The notes under the pieces are model-generated. The model had not been told where the DNA came from, made no database searches, and worked only from the letters and a program-made list of their open reading frames with translations. The position numbers and the translations under genes were made by a program. Below, in pieces: positions 1 to 8,587 of a stretch of 57,631 nt of DNA. The stretch covers positions 1 to 57,631 of the forward strand of contig JAJDUT010000012.1 in the NCBI GenBank assembly GCA_022826515.1, read 5' to 3'. The stretch comes from Candidatus Latescibacterota bacterium. Its GTDB lineage: Bacteria > Latescibacterota > UBA2968 > UBA8231. Positions within the stretch are counted from its first letter, which is position 1; every line of letters starts with the position of its first letter.

Positions 1-405
1 CCGTTGCCCGAACATCAGCCGGTGCAAGCCTGGATCAAAGGACTGGATTTCCCCGTCCTACTACTCCGGCAGGTCTTTACACACCAAGATGGCAGCACCG
101 GCACCCTGTATCTGGCCTGCAGCGATCTAACCTGTGAGGGCTCCACCCTCGAAGCAATCTACCAGAAACGGTGGACCGTGGAGATCTTTCATAAAACGCT
201 CAAGTCCCATGCCGCCTTAGCTAAGTCGCCGACGCGACGAGAACGCACCCAAAGCAACCACTGTTTTATGGCCATATATGCCGCCGGGCGCTTGGAGAGC
301 CTGCGCATCAAGCACCAACTCAAGCATTTCGCGTTGCGATCACAACTCTATCTCAAGGCCCTCCGATGTGCCTTTGAGCAGCTACAAACCCTCAAAACTG
401 CGTAA
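1..405 (+). pseudogene. IS4-like transposase, C-terminal part, cut by the window edge
   Basis: The reading frame is open from the window edge to a TAA at 403-405, so the start lies outside or is lost. The visible 134 residues carry the YxxRWxVExFHKxLK signature (YQKRWTVEIFHKTLK) and the following 'AALAKSPTR' and 'TQSNH' blocks. These belong to the C-terminal part of the DDE domain of IS4-type transposases, including the catalytic Glu region. Directly after the stop comes CTGCGTAACATCAGTTA, whose core recurs at 40289, 41335 and 54985 and is probably the right terminus of this IS. Whether the upstream half is intact cannot be told. Confidence 0.75.
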
Positions 406-408
406 CAT

Positions 409-488
409 CAGTTAAGAATTAGGAATTAGGAATTGAGAATTATCCACCACCGCCCAATTCCTAATTCTTAATTCTTAATTCTTAACTG
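409..488. repeat. Long AT-rich inverted repeat (hairpin)
   Basis: Two arms of about 34 bp (starting CAGTTAAGAATTA, ending TAATTCTTAACTG) are near-perfect inverted copies built from a repeated GAATTA unit, with a roughly 12-nt C-rich loop. The hairpin lies between the transposase end and the ribosome binding site of the next gene. It could act as a terminator or be an IS-end derivative. The repeat is plain in the sequence; its role is inference. Confidence 0.7.
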
Positions 489-505
489 ACGGAAGGAGTA
501 CGAAC

Positions 506-1312
506 ATGGCAAAAATCGGCGCAATCCACTACAACTGGCCCGGCTGCGATCTCGAAGGCTTCGCTCGGCGGGCCAGCGAAATCGGCTATCGCCACTGCGA
601 GCTGCAGATCGGCGATATCTGGGATGGCGAGTCCAACAACGGCGAGCAGACGGCCGCAGCCACCCGCGAGTTATTGGCCAAATACGGAATGCAAGCCTCG
701 GCCGTAGCGGCTGGCAACGACTTCCTGCAAGCTGACAGCCGCGACTTGGACGCGCAAATCGAGCGCTACCGCTACGTCTGCCAGATCATCCCCATAACCG
801 GCACCGACATCGTGCGCTCAGACGGCGGCTGGAACCGCAACGACGCGGTGCCAGAAGACCAGTGGGATGCCATGCTGCTCGAAGCCTTCAAGCGCTGCGC
901 CGACTTTCTCGAAGAGTACGACGTGCGGATCGCCCTCGACAATCACGGGACTTCCACCAACGACGGCGACTGGCAACTAAGCCTGATCGAACGGGTAGGC
1001 TCGGACCGACTCGGCGTCAATTTGGACACCATGAACTACCGATGGTTCGGTCACGAGTTGGACCCGATCGACCACTTCTATGAAATACTGGCTCCGCACG
1101 TCTTTCACACCCACATGAAGGACGGAACCGGCTCGCGGCAAAACTACAAGGGGGCAGCATTGGGCGAGGGAGAAATCCATCTCGACCACGCGGTCCAGTG
1201 CCTCAAGGCGGTCGGCTACGATGGAGCTTGGACGGCTGAATACGAGGGGCCGGAGACCGAGGGACAAGTGGGATACGAAAAGTGCTACCAGTGGCTGGTG
1301 GCGAACGTCTGA
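506..1312 (+). CDS. Sugar phosphate isomerase/epimerase (xylose isomerase-like TIM barrel)
   Basis: 268 residues, the usual size for the AP-endonuclease-2/xylose-isomerase-like TIM-barrel family. The metal-binding strand ends are visible: 'ALDNHG' near residue 146, 'NLDTMN' near 177, 'FHTHMKDG' near 200 (His and Asp ligands) and a final 'TAEYEG' near 247 (Glu). Members typically isomerise or epimerise keto-sugars or inositol derivatives in the cytoplasm; the substrate here is unknown. The start ATG follows a strong GGAAGGAG. The gene stands alone, convergent with hrpA, and the long hairpin upstream may insulate it from the IS. Confidence 0.85.
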   Translation: MAKIGAIHYNWPGCDLEGFARRASEIGYRHCELQIGDIWDGESNNGEQTAAATRELLAKYGMQASAVAAGNDFLQADSRDLDAQIERYRYVCQIIPITGTDIVRSDGGWNRNDAVPEDQWDAMLLEAFKRCADFLEEYDVRIALDNHGTSTNDGDWQLSLIERVGSDRLGVNLDTMNYRWFGHELDPIDHFYEILAPHVFHTHMKDGTGSRQNYKGAALGEGEIHLDHAVQCLKAVGYDGAWTAEYEGPETEGQVGYEKCYQWLVANV

Positions 1313-1395
1313 TCGTCGTTCTACGCACGGTTTTTACTGTCCAAAATTCCGGCTAACTTGCGCGGTGTCGCAAAGATCGAAGATCAGGGCGCGGA

Positions 1396-4300
1396 TCACC
1401 GGATTTGGCGAATCTGCTCGATTTTCTTGTCGAGCCGCTTGGGGGAGATTGGGTGGGCAGTGCCCAACTCCTGGGCGAAGACCGAGACGCGATATTCTTC
1501 CAGCATCCAGCGCAATTCCTCGATTTGGGCCGCTCGCTCGGGCGAATTGGTCTCCCCGGCGAGCTTTTCCAACTGATTCTGGTACACCTCAATCAGCTCG
1601 GCCTTCTGCGCGTCCTTGCGCGGGTCAGTCGCGGCGCGCTCGGCGCGCACCTCGACGGCTTTTAGATAGCGGAGCAGGTGACTGAGACGGTGGAAGGGGA
1701 CGCGGGCGAGGAAGTCGTCTGGCAGTAGCCGCTCCAAGTCCGCGTCCAGCCCGCGATAGGACCGGCCTGAGAGGAGAATTTCCCGCCGGGCTTCGAGCAA
1801 GCTATCGACCAAGGAGATGAAGCGCGGGGCCAAGCCGCGCAGCCGCTGCTTGGCTTGCTCCAACACGGCGTCGAAATCTTGTTGGCGCAGGGGTAGGATT
1901 TGCTCGCGGTGGAAGAGATAGCGCTCGAGATGTTCAAATGCTTGGGTGCGCAGTTCTAGCGAACTGCCTTGGTAGCGCGCCTTGAACTGCGCCAGCTCTT
2001 GGAGTTCGCGCCGAAGCCAAGCCAACTCGTCGCGCAACGCCAAGGCGCAGAGGCCCAAGAAACCCTCCCGCGAGCGAGCTTCGGCTTCGGCGCGATTTTT
2101 ATAGAGCCGCAGCGACACGCGGCCTTCATCCCGGCGGAGGCCGGGCCAGCCATAGAGCGGCACCCCGCCCGCTTGGGTCACCTCTATTCGTTCGGGCGGG
2201 TCGCCGAAATCCCACGTAGTTATCCCTTCCCGTTCCCACTGTTGGGCGATCTTTTTCCAAGCGTCGAGTTCGACCGGAGTGTCGTGCTGTTCAAGGCGTT
2301 GGGTCAACTGCTGCAAATCGCGGCCGGCCGCGACGGATTGCTCGTTAGTGCCTTGGATATCGACGCGCATCTTGAGATGGTCGGGCAGGTCGTCGGCGTT
2401 CCAGTCCGACGCTTGGATTTGGATATGGTAGTGCCGACGGATGTGGTCTTGCAGCGACTCCAAAAAGGTGGGATGCGTCGGCTTGAGCGCGGCCGCAATG
2501 CTCTTGGCCTTTGCCGGAATCGGCACCAGTTGCTTGCGGACGGACTTGGGCAATGAGCGCAGCAGGATCGTAATTTTCTCTTCGAGCAGGCCCGGCACCA
2601 GCCATTCGAGTATTTCTGGATCGACGGCGTGAACTAGCTTGTAGGGCACTTTGACGGTGATGCCATCCTCGTCTTGCCCCGGGCGATAGGCGTAGCTGAG
2701 GGCTAGTTTATTGCCATCGAGATCAAGTGCGTCTGGGAAGGTCTGCTGGTCAAAGTCGGTGCGAGTGGTGCCGAGCAAGTCTTCCTCCTGCATCATCAGG
2801 AAGTCGTCGGCTTTGTCTTTGAGGAATCGGTTGAGGTCGGGTAGAGAAGAAACGTCGTCGAGGTACCGGGAGTAAAAGCGGGCCGCGGCCTCTTCGACGT
2901 GGACATCGGCCAAGCCGCGGGCGCGGGTCTGCCAAGTTTCGATCTTCTGACACAGGCGCGTGTTGTGCGCGAGAAACTTGTGCCGAGTATGCACCGTCCC
3001 GGGCACCAACGCCTCGCGGATGAATATCTCGGTGGCCTCGCGGGCGTTGATGCGGCTGTACGGGATGCGGCGGCTGAGTACTTCGAGGCCATAGAGAGTC
3101 TGCTTTTCCCGCACCAGCACTCGCCCCGAACGCGCGTTGAAATAGGGCTGATCGTACGAAGCGCGGCACAGGTGCCTGCCTAGTTCAGCGAGCCATTCGG
3201 GCTGGATGCGAGCGACGGTGCGGGCGAACAGGCGCGAGGTTTCGACGATCTCGGCCGCGACCAGCCAGCCGAGGGGGCCGCCGCTCTCGACTGGCTTCTT
3301 GCCCTTGTTGGAGCGAAACAGTCCCGAGCCGGGGAAAATCATCACCTCGCGGCTGCGCGCTGCCTGATAGATATTGCCCTCCTCTTGACGCGCCACACTC
3401 GAAAGCAGGCCGGTGAGCACTGCGCGGTGAATCGCGTCGTACCCGGCGGGTTTTCGGTTGAAGCGAAAGCCTTTTATCTCATTCAGTGTCTCGCGGATCT
3501 GCGCGTGGATATCGCGCCATTCGCGCATCCGCATGTAGGATAGGTAGTGCGCCTTGCAGAATTTGCGCAACTGGTTCTGCGAGGCGCTTTCCACTTTGTC
3601 GTGGTACGCGTTCCAGATGTTGAGGTAGGCTAGGAAGTCGGAGTTTTTGTCGTGGAACTGGCGGTGCATTTGGTCGGCCGCATCCTGCTCTTCAAGAGGG
3701 CGCTCGCGCGGATCTTGAATGCTGATGGCCGCGGCGATGACGAGCACCTCGGACAGGGCTTGCTCCTCGCGGGCCTGAAGCAGCATCCGCGAAACCGTGG
3801 GGTCAATGGGCAGGCGCGCCATGGCGCGGCCAATGGGAGTGAGCGTGCGGTTTTCGTCGAGGGCGTTGAGCTGGCTCAGGAGCTGAAACCCGCCGGCGAT
3901 AGCGGCTTTTGCCGGGGGGTCGATAAAGGGGAACGCCTCAATGTCCCCTAGCTTGAGATTGATCATCCGCAGGATGACCTCGGCTAGATTGGCGCGCTGA
4001 ATTTCGGGCTGGGTGTATTCGGGCCGCGAGAGAAAATCCTGCTCCGAGTAGAGGCGAATGCACACCCCGTCCGCAACCCGCCCGCAGCGCCCTTCCCGTT
4101 GGCGGGCGCTGCTCTGCGAGATCGGTTCAATGGGCAAGCGCTGGGTGTGCGTGCGGGGATTGTAGCGCGACAGGCGCGCCAAGCCCGTATCTACGACGTA
4201 GCGGATGCGGGGAATGGTCAGCGACGTCTCAGCGATGTTGGTGGCCAACACCACCCGGCGGCGGTCCCCCGGGGCGAATACGCGCTGCTGCTCCCCAGCG

Positions 4301-5280
4301 GTTAGGCGACCAAACAGCGGCAAGATTTCAACGCCGCGCAACTTGCACCCTTCGAGCCGCTCGCGGGTTTCGCGGATATCGCGCTCGGACGGCAGAAAGA
4401 CCAACAGGTCGCCCTCCCGCGACATGCGCAAAATTTCCTCCACCGCGCTGGCGGTCGCATCCAAATACGTGTAATCGCCGCGGTCCTGCAGAATCTCGTC
4501 GAGCGGCCAGTAGCGGACTTCGACCGGGAACATCCGACCCGAAACCTCGATGACCGGGGCGTCGTCAAAGGCCCGAGAGAAGGTTTCGGTGTCGATGGTA
4601 GCCGAGGTGATGATGATCTTGAGATCGGGCCGCTTGCGACGGAGAAGCCGTAGGTAGCCGAGCAAGAAGTCGATGTTGAGACTGCGCTCGTGGGCCTCAT
4701 CCACGATAATGGTGTCGTATTCGAGCAGGTCGGGATCGCCTTGGGTCTCGGCCAGCAGAATGCCGTCAGTCATTACCTTGATGCAGGTCTCGGGCGCAGT
4801 CTGGTCGCGGAAGCGGATTTTGCAGCCGATATCGCGACCGTAGGTCACCTTGAGTTCATCGGCCACGCGCTGAGCAATGGAAAGAGCGGCCACGCGGCGC
4901 GGCTGGGTGACAGCAATGCGGCCGGCCTCGCCCCGGCCAGCCTCCAAGCAGATTTTGGGTAGTTGCGTACTCTTGCCCGAACCGGTCTCGCCAGCGACGA
5001 CGACGACGGGATGCGCCTTGATCGCCGCGAGGATTTCGTCCCTGCGATCGCTGATGGGCAGAGCGGCTGGGTAGGTGGGGATTGGGCGGTTTTTGCGCCG
5101 CCGTTGGCGCAGACGAGCAGAGCTGCGAGCTTGGCCCAAGAAGCGTTCGACTTCTTTCGGATCGAGGCGACCACGACGCCTCAGCCGCCGTTCGATGCGC
5201 ACCCGATCTTGGAGCATGCACTGAGGCAGGAGGGTTTTAAGCGCAGTGATCGGGTGGGGTTTGGTAGGCGATTGATTCAA
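1396..5280 (-). CDS. hrpA: ATP-dependent RNA helicase HrpA (DEAH box)
   Basis: 1294 residues, close to the roughly 1300 of E. coli HrpA, so full length. Visible motifs: Walker A GETGSGKST at 97-105, DEAH at 194-197, SAT at 226-228 and motif VI QREGRCGR at 394-401. Then come the winged-helix/ratchet and OB-like parts and the long HrpA-specific C-terminal region (DUF3418 type). The family unwinds RNA 3'-5' and, in E. coli, rescues stalled or collided ribosomes. The gene is monocistronic. Its start lies only about 15 bp from the duplicated toxin-antitoxin promoter segment, so that insertion may have altered its upstream region. Confidence 0.95.
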   Translation of the reverse strand: MNQSPTKPHPITALKTLLPQCMLQDRVRIERRLRRRGRLDPKEVERFLGQARSSARLRQRRRKNRPIPTYPAALPISDRRDEILAAIKAHPVVVVAGETGSGKSTQLPKICLEAGRGEAGRIAVTQPRRVAALSIAQRVADELKVTYGRDIGCKIRFRDQTAPETCIKVMTDGILLAETQGDPDLLEYDTIIVDEAHERSLNIDFLLGYLRLLRRKRPDLKIIITSATIDTETFSRAFDDAPVIEVSGRMFPVEVRYWPLDEILQDRGDYTYLDATASAVEEILRMSREGDLLVFLPSERDIRETRERLEGCKLRGVEILPLFGRLTAGEQQRVFAPGDRRRVVLATNIAETSLTIPRIRYVVDTGLARLSRYNPRTHTQRLPIEPISQSSARQREGRCGRVADGVCIRLYSEQDFLSRPEYTQPEIQRANLAEVILRMINLKLGDIEAFPFIDPPAKAAIAGGFQLLSQLNALDENRTLTPIGRAMARLPIDPTVSRMLLQAREEQALSEVLVIAAAISIQDPRERPLEEQDAADQMHRQFHDKNSDFLAYLNIWNAYHDKVESASQNQLRKFCKAHYLSYMRMREWRDIHAQIRETLNEIKGFRFNRKPAGYDAIHRAVLTGLLSSVARQEEGNIYQAARSREVMIFPGSGLFRSNKGKKPVESGGPLGWLVAAEIVETSRLFARTVARIQPEWLAELGRHLCRASYDQPYFNARSGRVLVREKQTLYGLEVLSRRIPYSRINAREATEIFIREALVPGTVHTRHKFLAHNTRLCQKIETWQTRARGLADVHVEEAAARFYSRYLDDVSSLPDLNRFLKDKADDFLMMQEEDLLGTTRTDFDQQTFPDALDLDGNKLALSYAYRPGQDEDGITVKVPYKLVHAVDPEILEWLVPGLLEEKITILLRSLPKSVRKQLVPIPAKAKSIAAALKPTHPTFLESLQDHIRRHYHIQIQASDWNADDLPDHLKMRVDIQGTNEQSVAAGRDLQQLTQRLEQHDTPVELDAWKKIAQQWEREGITTWDFGDPPERIEVTQAGGVPLYGWPGLRRDEGRVSLRLYKNRAEAEARSREGFLGLCALALRDELAWLRRELQELAQFKARYQGSSLELRTQAFEHLERYLFHREQILPLRQQDFDAVLEQAKQRLRGLAPRFISLVDSLLEARREILLSGRSYRGLDADLERLLPDDFLARVPFHRLSHLLRYLKAVEVRAERAATDPRKDAQKAELIEVYQNQLEKLAGETNSPERAAQIEELRWMLEEYRVSVFAQELGTAHPISPKRLDKKIEQIRQIR

Positions 5281-5295
5281 AATTTACAAGGAGTT

Positions 5296-5480
5296 ACGGC
5301 GTTTTTGTTGGCACGGAAAATGTACGGCAGGGGCCAGATAGTGGCAAATACAAGATGATCGTGTTTCGCAAAAGGAGTGCAAGGATGTCCCGAATAACGA
5401 GCAAAGGACAGGTGACCATTCCCAAAAATATCCGCCAAGTATTGGGAGTCAAACCAGGCGACCAAATAGAGTATGAGCAG
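5296..5480. repeat. Direct repeat copy A (5' part of an antitoxin locus)
   Basis: Nearly identical to 7763-7980: the leader beginning ACGGCGTTTTTGTTGGCACGG, then the antitoxin RBS and its first ~32 codons. Copy A lacks a ~33-bp stretch containing the 26-bp palindrome present in copy B. The two copies bracket the ABC-exporter island. Confidence 0.9.
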
Positions 5481-5549
5481 AAAAGCCTGATGTTTCACGC
5501 CTTTGTCCGTCTCGTGTGTAGGCTTATCACCTTATTGACTCTCAGCTAA
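5385..5549 (+). pseudogene. Truncated AbrB/SpoVT-type antitoxin (duplicate)
   Basis: Starts MSRITSKGQVTIPKNIRQVL with the same AAAGGAG ribosome binding site as the intact gene at 7885. After 'GDQIEYEQ' homology stops, and the frame runs 23 further unrelated residues to a TAA. Only the N-terminal swapped-hairpin DNA-binding part is kept; the C-terminal toxin-neutralising part is missing. If made, it might still bind the operator, but it is most simply a duplication remnant. Confidence 0.8.
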
Positions 5550-5551
5550 AT

Positions 5552-5728
5552 ACTTGAAAACGACGGGTTTGCCTCAAATCGGGATTTTCTGGGCACACTT
5601 CTCATAGGGAAGCTAGAAGAATACTGATTGAAAATCGGGATTTTCCATTTCCAAAATTTAATCTGTATAACTCGTTGTTGAGCAGTCAGTTATTAAAACA
5701 GTAGGACTGGAACCTGTCGTTTTCAAGT
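5552..5728. mobile_element. MITE-like element, 177 bp with 18-bp terminal inverted repeats
   Basis: The ends are ACTTGAAAACGACGGGTT (5552) and its inverted copy AACCTGTCGTTTTCAAGT (5711-5728), one mismatch. Imperfect symmetry extends outward into GCTAAAT/AAATAGC. The interior is AT-rich, non-coding, and contains two copies of TCGGGATTTTC. It sits between the truncated antitoxin and the ABC exporter stop. A clear target duplication is not visible, so an IS remnant is equally possible. Confidence 0.5.
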
Positions 5729-5736
5729 AAATAGCT

Positions 5737-7538
5737 TCAGTCCGACGCCGAAAACTGATCCCTGTAGAGTCTTTGGTATTCTGTACTTGAATCCAAGAGT
5801 TTTTGATGATTTCCGTCTGCAACGATTCTCCCTTTCTTCATGACGATTATTCTATCCATGTCCTGAATCGATGCGATCTTATGTGCAATAATAATTACGG
5901 TGGAATTTTTGAAGTTGTCTCTGACATTACTAAGAAGCTGTCTTGAGGTCGTACTATCAAGTGATGACGTTGCTTCGTCTAACAGGTAAACTGAACATTG
6001 TCTAAGAAACCCTCGAGCGAGACCGACACGTTGTCTTTCACCGCCTGAGAGCTTGTTCCCATTCTCGCCTACCAAGGTATCTATCCCGTGAGCACTACTA
6101 CCGATCACGGGGCCGAGACATGAAAGCCTAACTGCTCTAGCGACAGCCTCACTAGTTGCGTCAGGCATTCCGAGCAGAATATTGTCTTTGAAGCTAGCGT
6201 TAAAAAGGAAAGGATCCTGAAAAACAATGGTAAGATTCTTGCGTATCAAGTCGAGGGTTTTGTCATTTACGAAACAGCCTCCGATGGACACGATTCCCCT
6301 CTCAGGTTGCAGGATTCCTGAAATAACCTGTGATAGGGTAGTCTTGCCGGATCCAGATCCACCAACGACGGCGACACAAGACCCAGAAGCTATCTCCAGG
6401 CTTACATCGTGCAATACAGGTGGTCCACTCGGGTATTGAAACGTAACACCTTCGAGCCGTATAGTTGGCTCTAGTCGGGCAACGGGGGAAGCATTTTGAA
6501 TAGGATAACGTGGATTGAGAAATAGTCTGTTGAGCCGCTCTATGGATATGCGCGTGCGTAAGATTTCCCGGTAGAAATCGACTGATTGCATCACCGGATC
6601 CGTAAGCATTCCGTTATAATGAATGCTGCAAGGCCCCCAACAGTTAGGTGTCCCCATATAACAAGTACAGCTCCGAAAGTCATAATGAGACCAATTACCG
6701 TCATGTAGAACAGACTGTTGATCGCGTCTGCTCCTTGGTTGAAACGCACATCCCTTATTGTAGCGGCCGCGACCTGTTCGCTTGCTCCATCAAGTTTCCT
6801 ATGTATGGCAGACTCAGCCATATTTGCCCTGATTTCACGCACCCCGCGGATCGTTTCCGAGAATATGCCCCACATCGTTGTTGTAGAATTCCTAGAATCA
6901 GTTGCGAGCACCTTCACTCTTGCAGTTGTGTTTCGCGCGAGAAAAGCCGAGAATATGCCTATAGGGAATACGAAGAGAGTCATGCGCCAGTCGATCGACA
7001 GCATAAATATGAATCCAAACGTAAATTTGGTCACTGACTGGGCAATAAAGAGAACCGGTTTCAGAAACTGCGAAGTTGTAATTTCGGAATCCTTCAAAAC
7101 GTCCGCAGTAACGTCACCGGTCTGGTATGCGGAAAAGAATTCCGGGCGTAGGTGAAGAACATGAGAAAATAATCGACTTCGTAAACGATGTCCGGCTTCA
7201 GCCTCGATTCTCCGATACATCGTATTGAGGAGGTACTGGGCACCGCTCCAAATTACAAAAGTTAGTATGTACAACGCACCACCGGTTAGAATTGGCAAAA
7301 TATCGGACCGACTGTTTGCGTTCACAGCAGAATCGACGATTTGTTCGATTAACTTGATGGGATAAGTTCCGCTGATCGACACAACAAACACGAGCATGAC
7401 GAGCCCAGCCCCTCCCCACCCAGTTTGCAAGATAAGTGCTCCGAAGCTCAACGGTATTGAATTGCTTGTTCCAGATTTTCGACCCACGTCCATATTCTCC
7501 ACAGGAAGTGTAGTTTTCTGATGAGATCTTCCGTTCAA
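5737..7538 (-). pseudogene. ABC exporter (membrane + ATPase domains) with a one-base frameshift
   Basis: Two overlapping frames together encode one half-transporter of the MsbA/HlyB type. Residues 1 to ~305, from the ATG at 7538, form the six-helix ABC membrane domain ('GVREIRANMAE' coupling region). The frame breaks near 6630, in 'GGLAAFI', where one base appears to be missing before 'HYNGMLTDPVMQ'. The second frame carries Walker A GGSGSGKTT, Q-loop 'FQDP', signature LSGGERQR, Walker B 'VYLLDEATSSLD' and the H-loop His. No N-terminal peptidase domain is seen. Base and codon usage is visibly more AT-rich than the neighbours, which suggests transfer. The break could be a real inactivating deletion, an assembly error, or recoding; no strong slippery run is evident. 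Confidence 0.85.
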
Positions 7539-7762
7539 GTACCGGCTACGAAGATTGTGGCCACAATTTTTTATGGTAGCTCAGATAGCCGAGGTGGTAT
7601 ATAAGACATTGAAGCCCAAGACCCAAAAACCATACGCAGTGGTCGGTATGCACCATAGGCGAGAAGACGGGCCTCATCTACCCATGCGTACTGGCGCAAC
7701 ATGACCGAAATCTGGTTCTGCATCATCAGCAACCGTGCCTTACCCGAGGCCAGCTTTACCTC
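7539..7762. other. Non-coding or unassigned stretch upstream of the ABC exporter
   Basis: No recognisable gene. A minus-strand frame of 78 codons (7571-7807) gives no family I recognise and runs into repeat copy B, so I treat it as chance or a gene remnant. The stretch should hold the exporter promoter. Confidence 0.4.
7554..7567. promoter_or_regulatory. 14-bp perfect palindrome ATTGTGGCCACAAT
   Basis: Lies 16 bp upstream of the ABC exporter start codon. It is a plausible operator for a dimeric regulator of the exporter. Only the symmetry is seen; function is inference. Confidence 0.3.
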
Positions 7763-7980
7763 ACGGCGTTTTTGTTGGCACGGAAAATGGTACGGCAGGG
7801 GCCGCATGGTGGCAAATACGAGAGCGAGGTATTACTTTATTAATAAAGTAATACTTGATCGTGTTTCGCAAAAGGAGTGCAAGGATGTCCCGAATAACGA
7901 GCAAAGGACAGGTGACCATTCCCAAAAATATCCGCCAAGTATTGGGAGTCAAACCGGGCGACCAAGTAGAATTTGAACTG
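7763..7980. repeat. Direct repeat copy B (5' part of the intact antitoxin locus)
   Basis: Matches 5296-5480 apart from scattered single-base differences and an extra ~33 bp at about 7819-7854 that holds the palindrome. It covers the leader and first ~32 codons of the antitoxin. Confidence 0.9.
7829..7854. promoter_or_regulatory. 26-bp perfect palindrome upstream of the antitoxin, probable operator
   Basis: GTATTACTTTATT followed directly by its reverse complement, 30 bp before the antitoxin ATG. AbrB/SpoVT-type antitoxins usually repress their own operon at such inverted repeats. The site is absent from the truncated duplicate at 5296-5480. Confidence 0.55.
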
Positions 7981-8112
7981 CTGCCTGATCGGCGAGTGAT
8001 GGTCAAGCCGGTGTTGGCTACCGCTGTATTTGAACGCTACGTCGGCTACTTGGCGACCAAAGACGGTGCAGACCCGGATCTCATCGTCGCCCAGCTCAGG
8101 GACGACGAATGA
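7885..8112 (+). CDS. AbrB/SpoVT (VapB-type) antitoxin
   Basis: 75 residues with an N-terminal SpoVT-AbrB fold: 'SRITSKGQVTIPKNIRQVLGVKPGDQVEF'-like hairpin pattern over residues 2-30. A variable C-terminal part probably wraps the toxin. AAAGGAG lies 8 nt before the ATG; an in-frame ATG ten codons upstream lacks such a site. The stop overlaps the toxin start (ATGA at 8109-8112), so the pair is translationally coupled. Likely autoregulated through the adjacent palindrome. Confidence 0.88.
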   Translation: MSRITSKGQVTIPKNIRQVLGVKPGDQVEFELLPDRRVMVKPVLATAVFERYVGYLATKDGADPDLIVAQLRDDE

Positions 8113-8582
8113 TCACCGCCGTTGATACCAACGTCTTTTTGGATTTGTTGATTCCCAATGCGCGTTTTGTCGATGCGTCTAAGGCCAAACTGAAAAAGGC
8201 CCACGACGAGGGGGGGTTGATTATATGTGAGGTCGTCTGGGCAGAGTTGGCTTCGCAGTTCGTGGAACAAACCGCGATAGAGGCTTTTTTGCGCGATACC
8301 GGGATTCGGCGAGTTCCAGCGACCGAGGACGCCTTATTTACCGCCGGGCTAGCTTGGAAAACCTATCGCAAGCGGAGAGAAGACGGATGGCGCTGTGCGG
8401 CGTGTAGCCGCGTACAGCGCGAAGTGCAATGCGACCAGTGTGGTGCGCGGTTGCGCGGTCGGCAGCACATCGTTAGCGACTTTCTCATCGGTGCCCACGC
8501 CCTGCACCAAGCCGACCGGCTGTTGAGCCGGGATCGCGGGTTTTACGCGACCTACTTTGGGGAATTGACGCTGATGGTCTAA
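8109..8582 (+). CDS. PIN-domain ribonuclease toxin (VapC-type) with a zinc-ribbon-like insert
   Basis: 157 residues. PIN acidic residues: D6 (AVDTNVF), an acidic residue in EVVWAEL (41-47), D124 (SDFLIGAHA) and D142 (SRDRGF). The family cleaves RNA with Mg/Mn. Between residues 94 and 113, just before the third catalytic Asp, sits a CAAC-x8-CDQC block that looks like a zinc ribbon. Most VapC toxins have a short Arg-rich loop there. The insert could bind metal and help recognise RNA. The gene partners the antitoxin at 7885. Confidence 0.85.
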   Translation: MITAVDTNVFLDLLIPNARFVDASKAKLKKAHDEGGLIICEVVWAELASQFVEQTAIEAFLRDTGIRRVPATEDALFTAGLAWKTYRKRREDGWRCAACSRVQREVQCDQCGARLRGRQHIVSDFLIGAHALHQADRLLSRDRGFYATYFGELTLMV

Positions 8583-8587
8583 GAAGC

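Noticed and set aside
6620..6640. Programmed frameshift in the ABC exporter
   Set aside because: No convincing slippery heptamer with a downstream structure; a one-base lesion explains it better.
7571..7807. 78-codon minus-strand frame upstream of the ABC exporter
   Set aside because: No recognised motif, no RBS seen, and its start lies inside repeat copy B.
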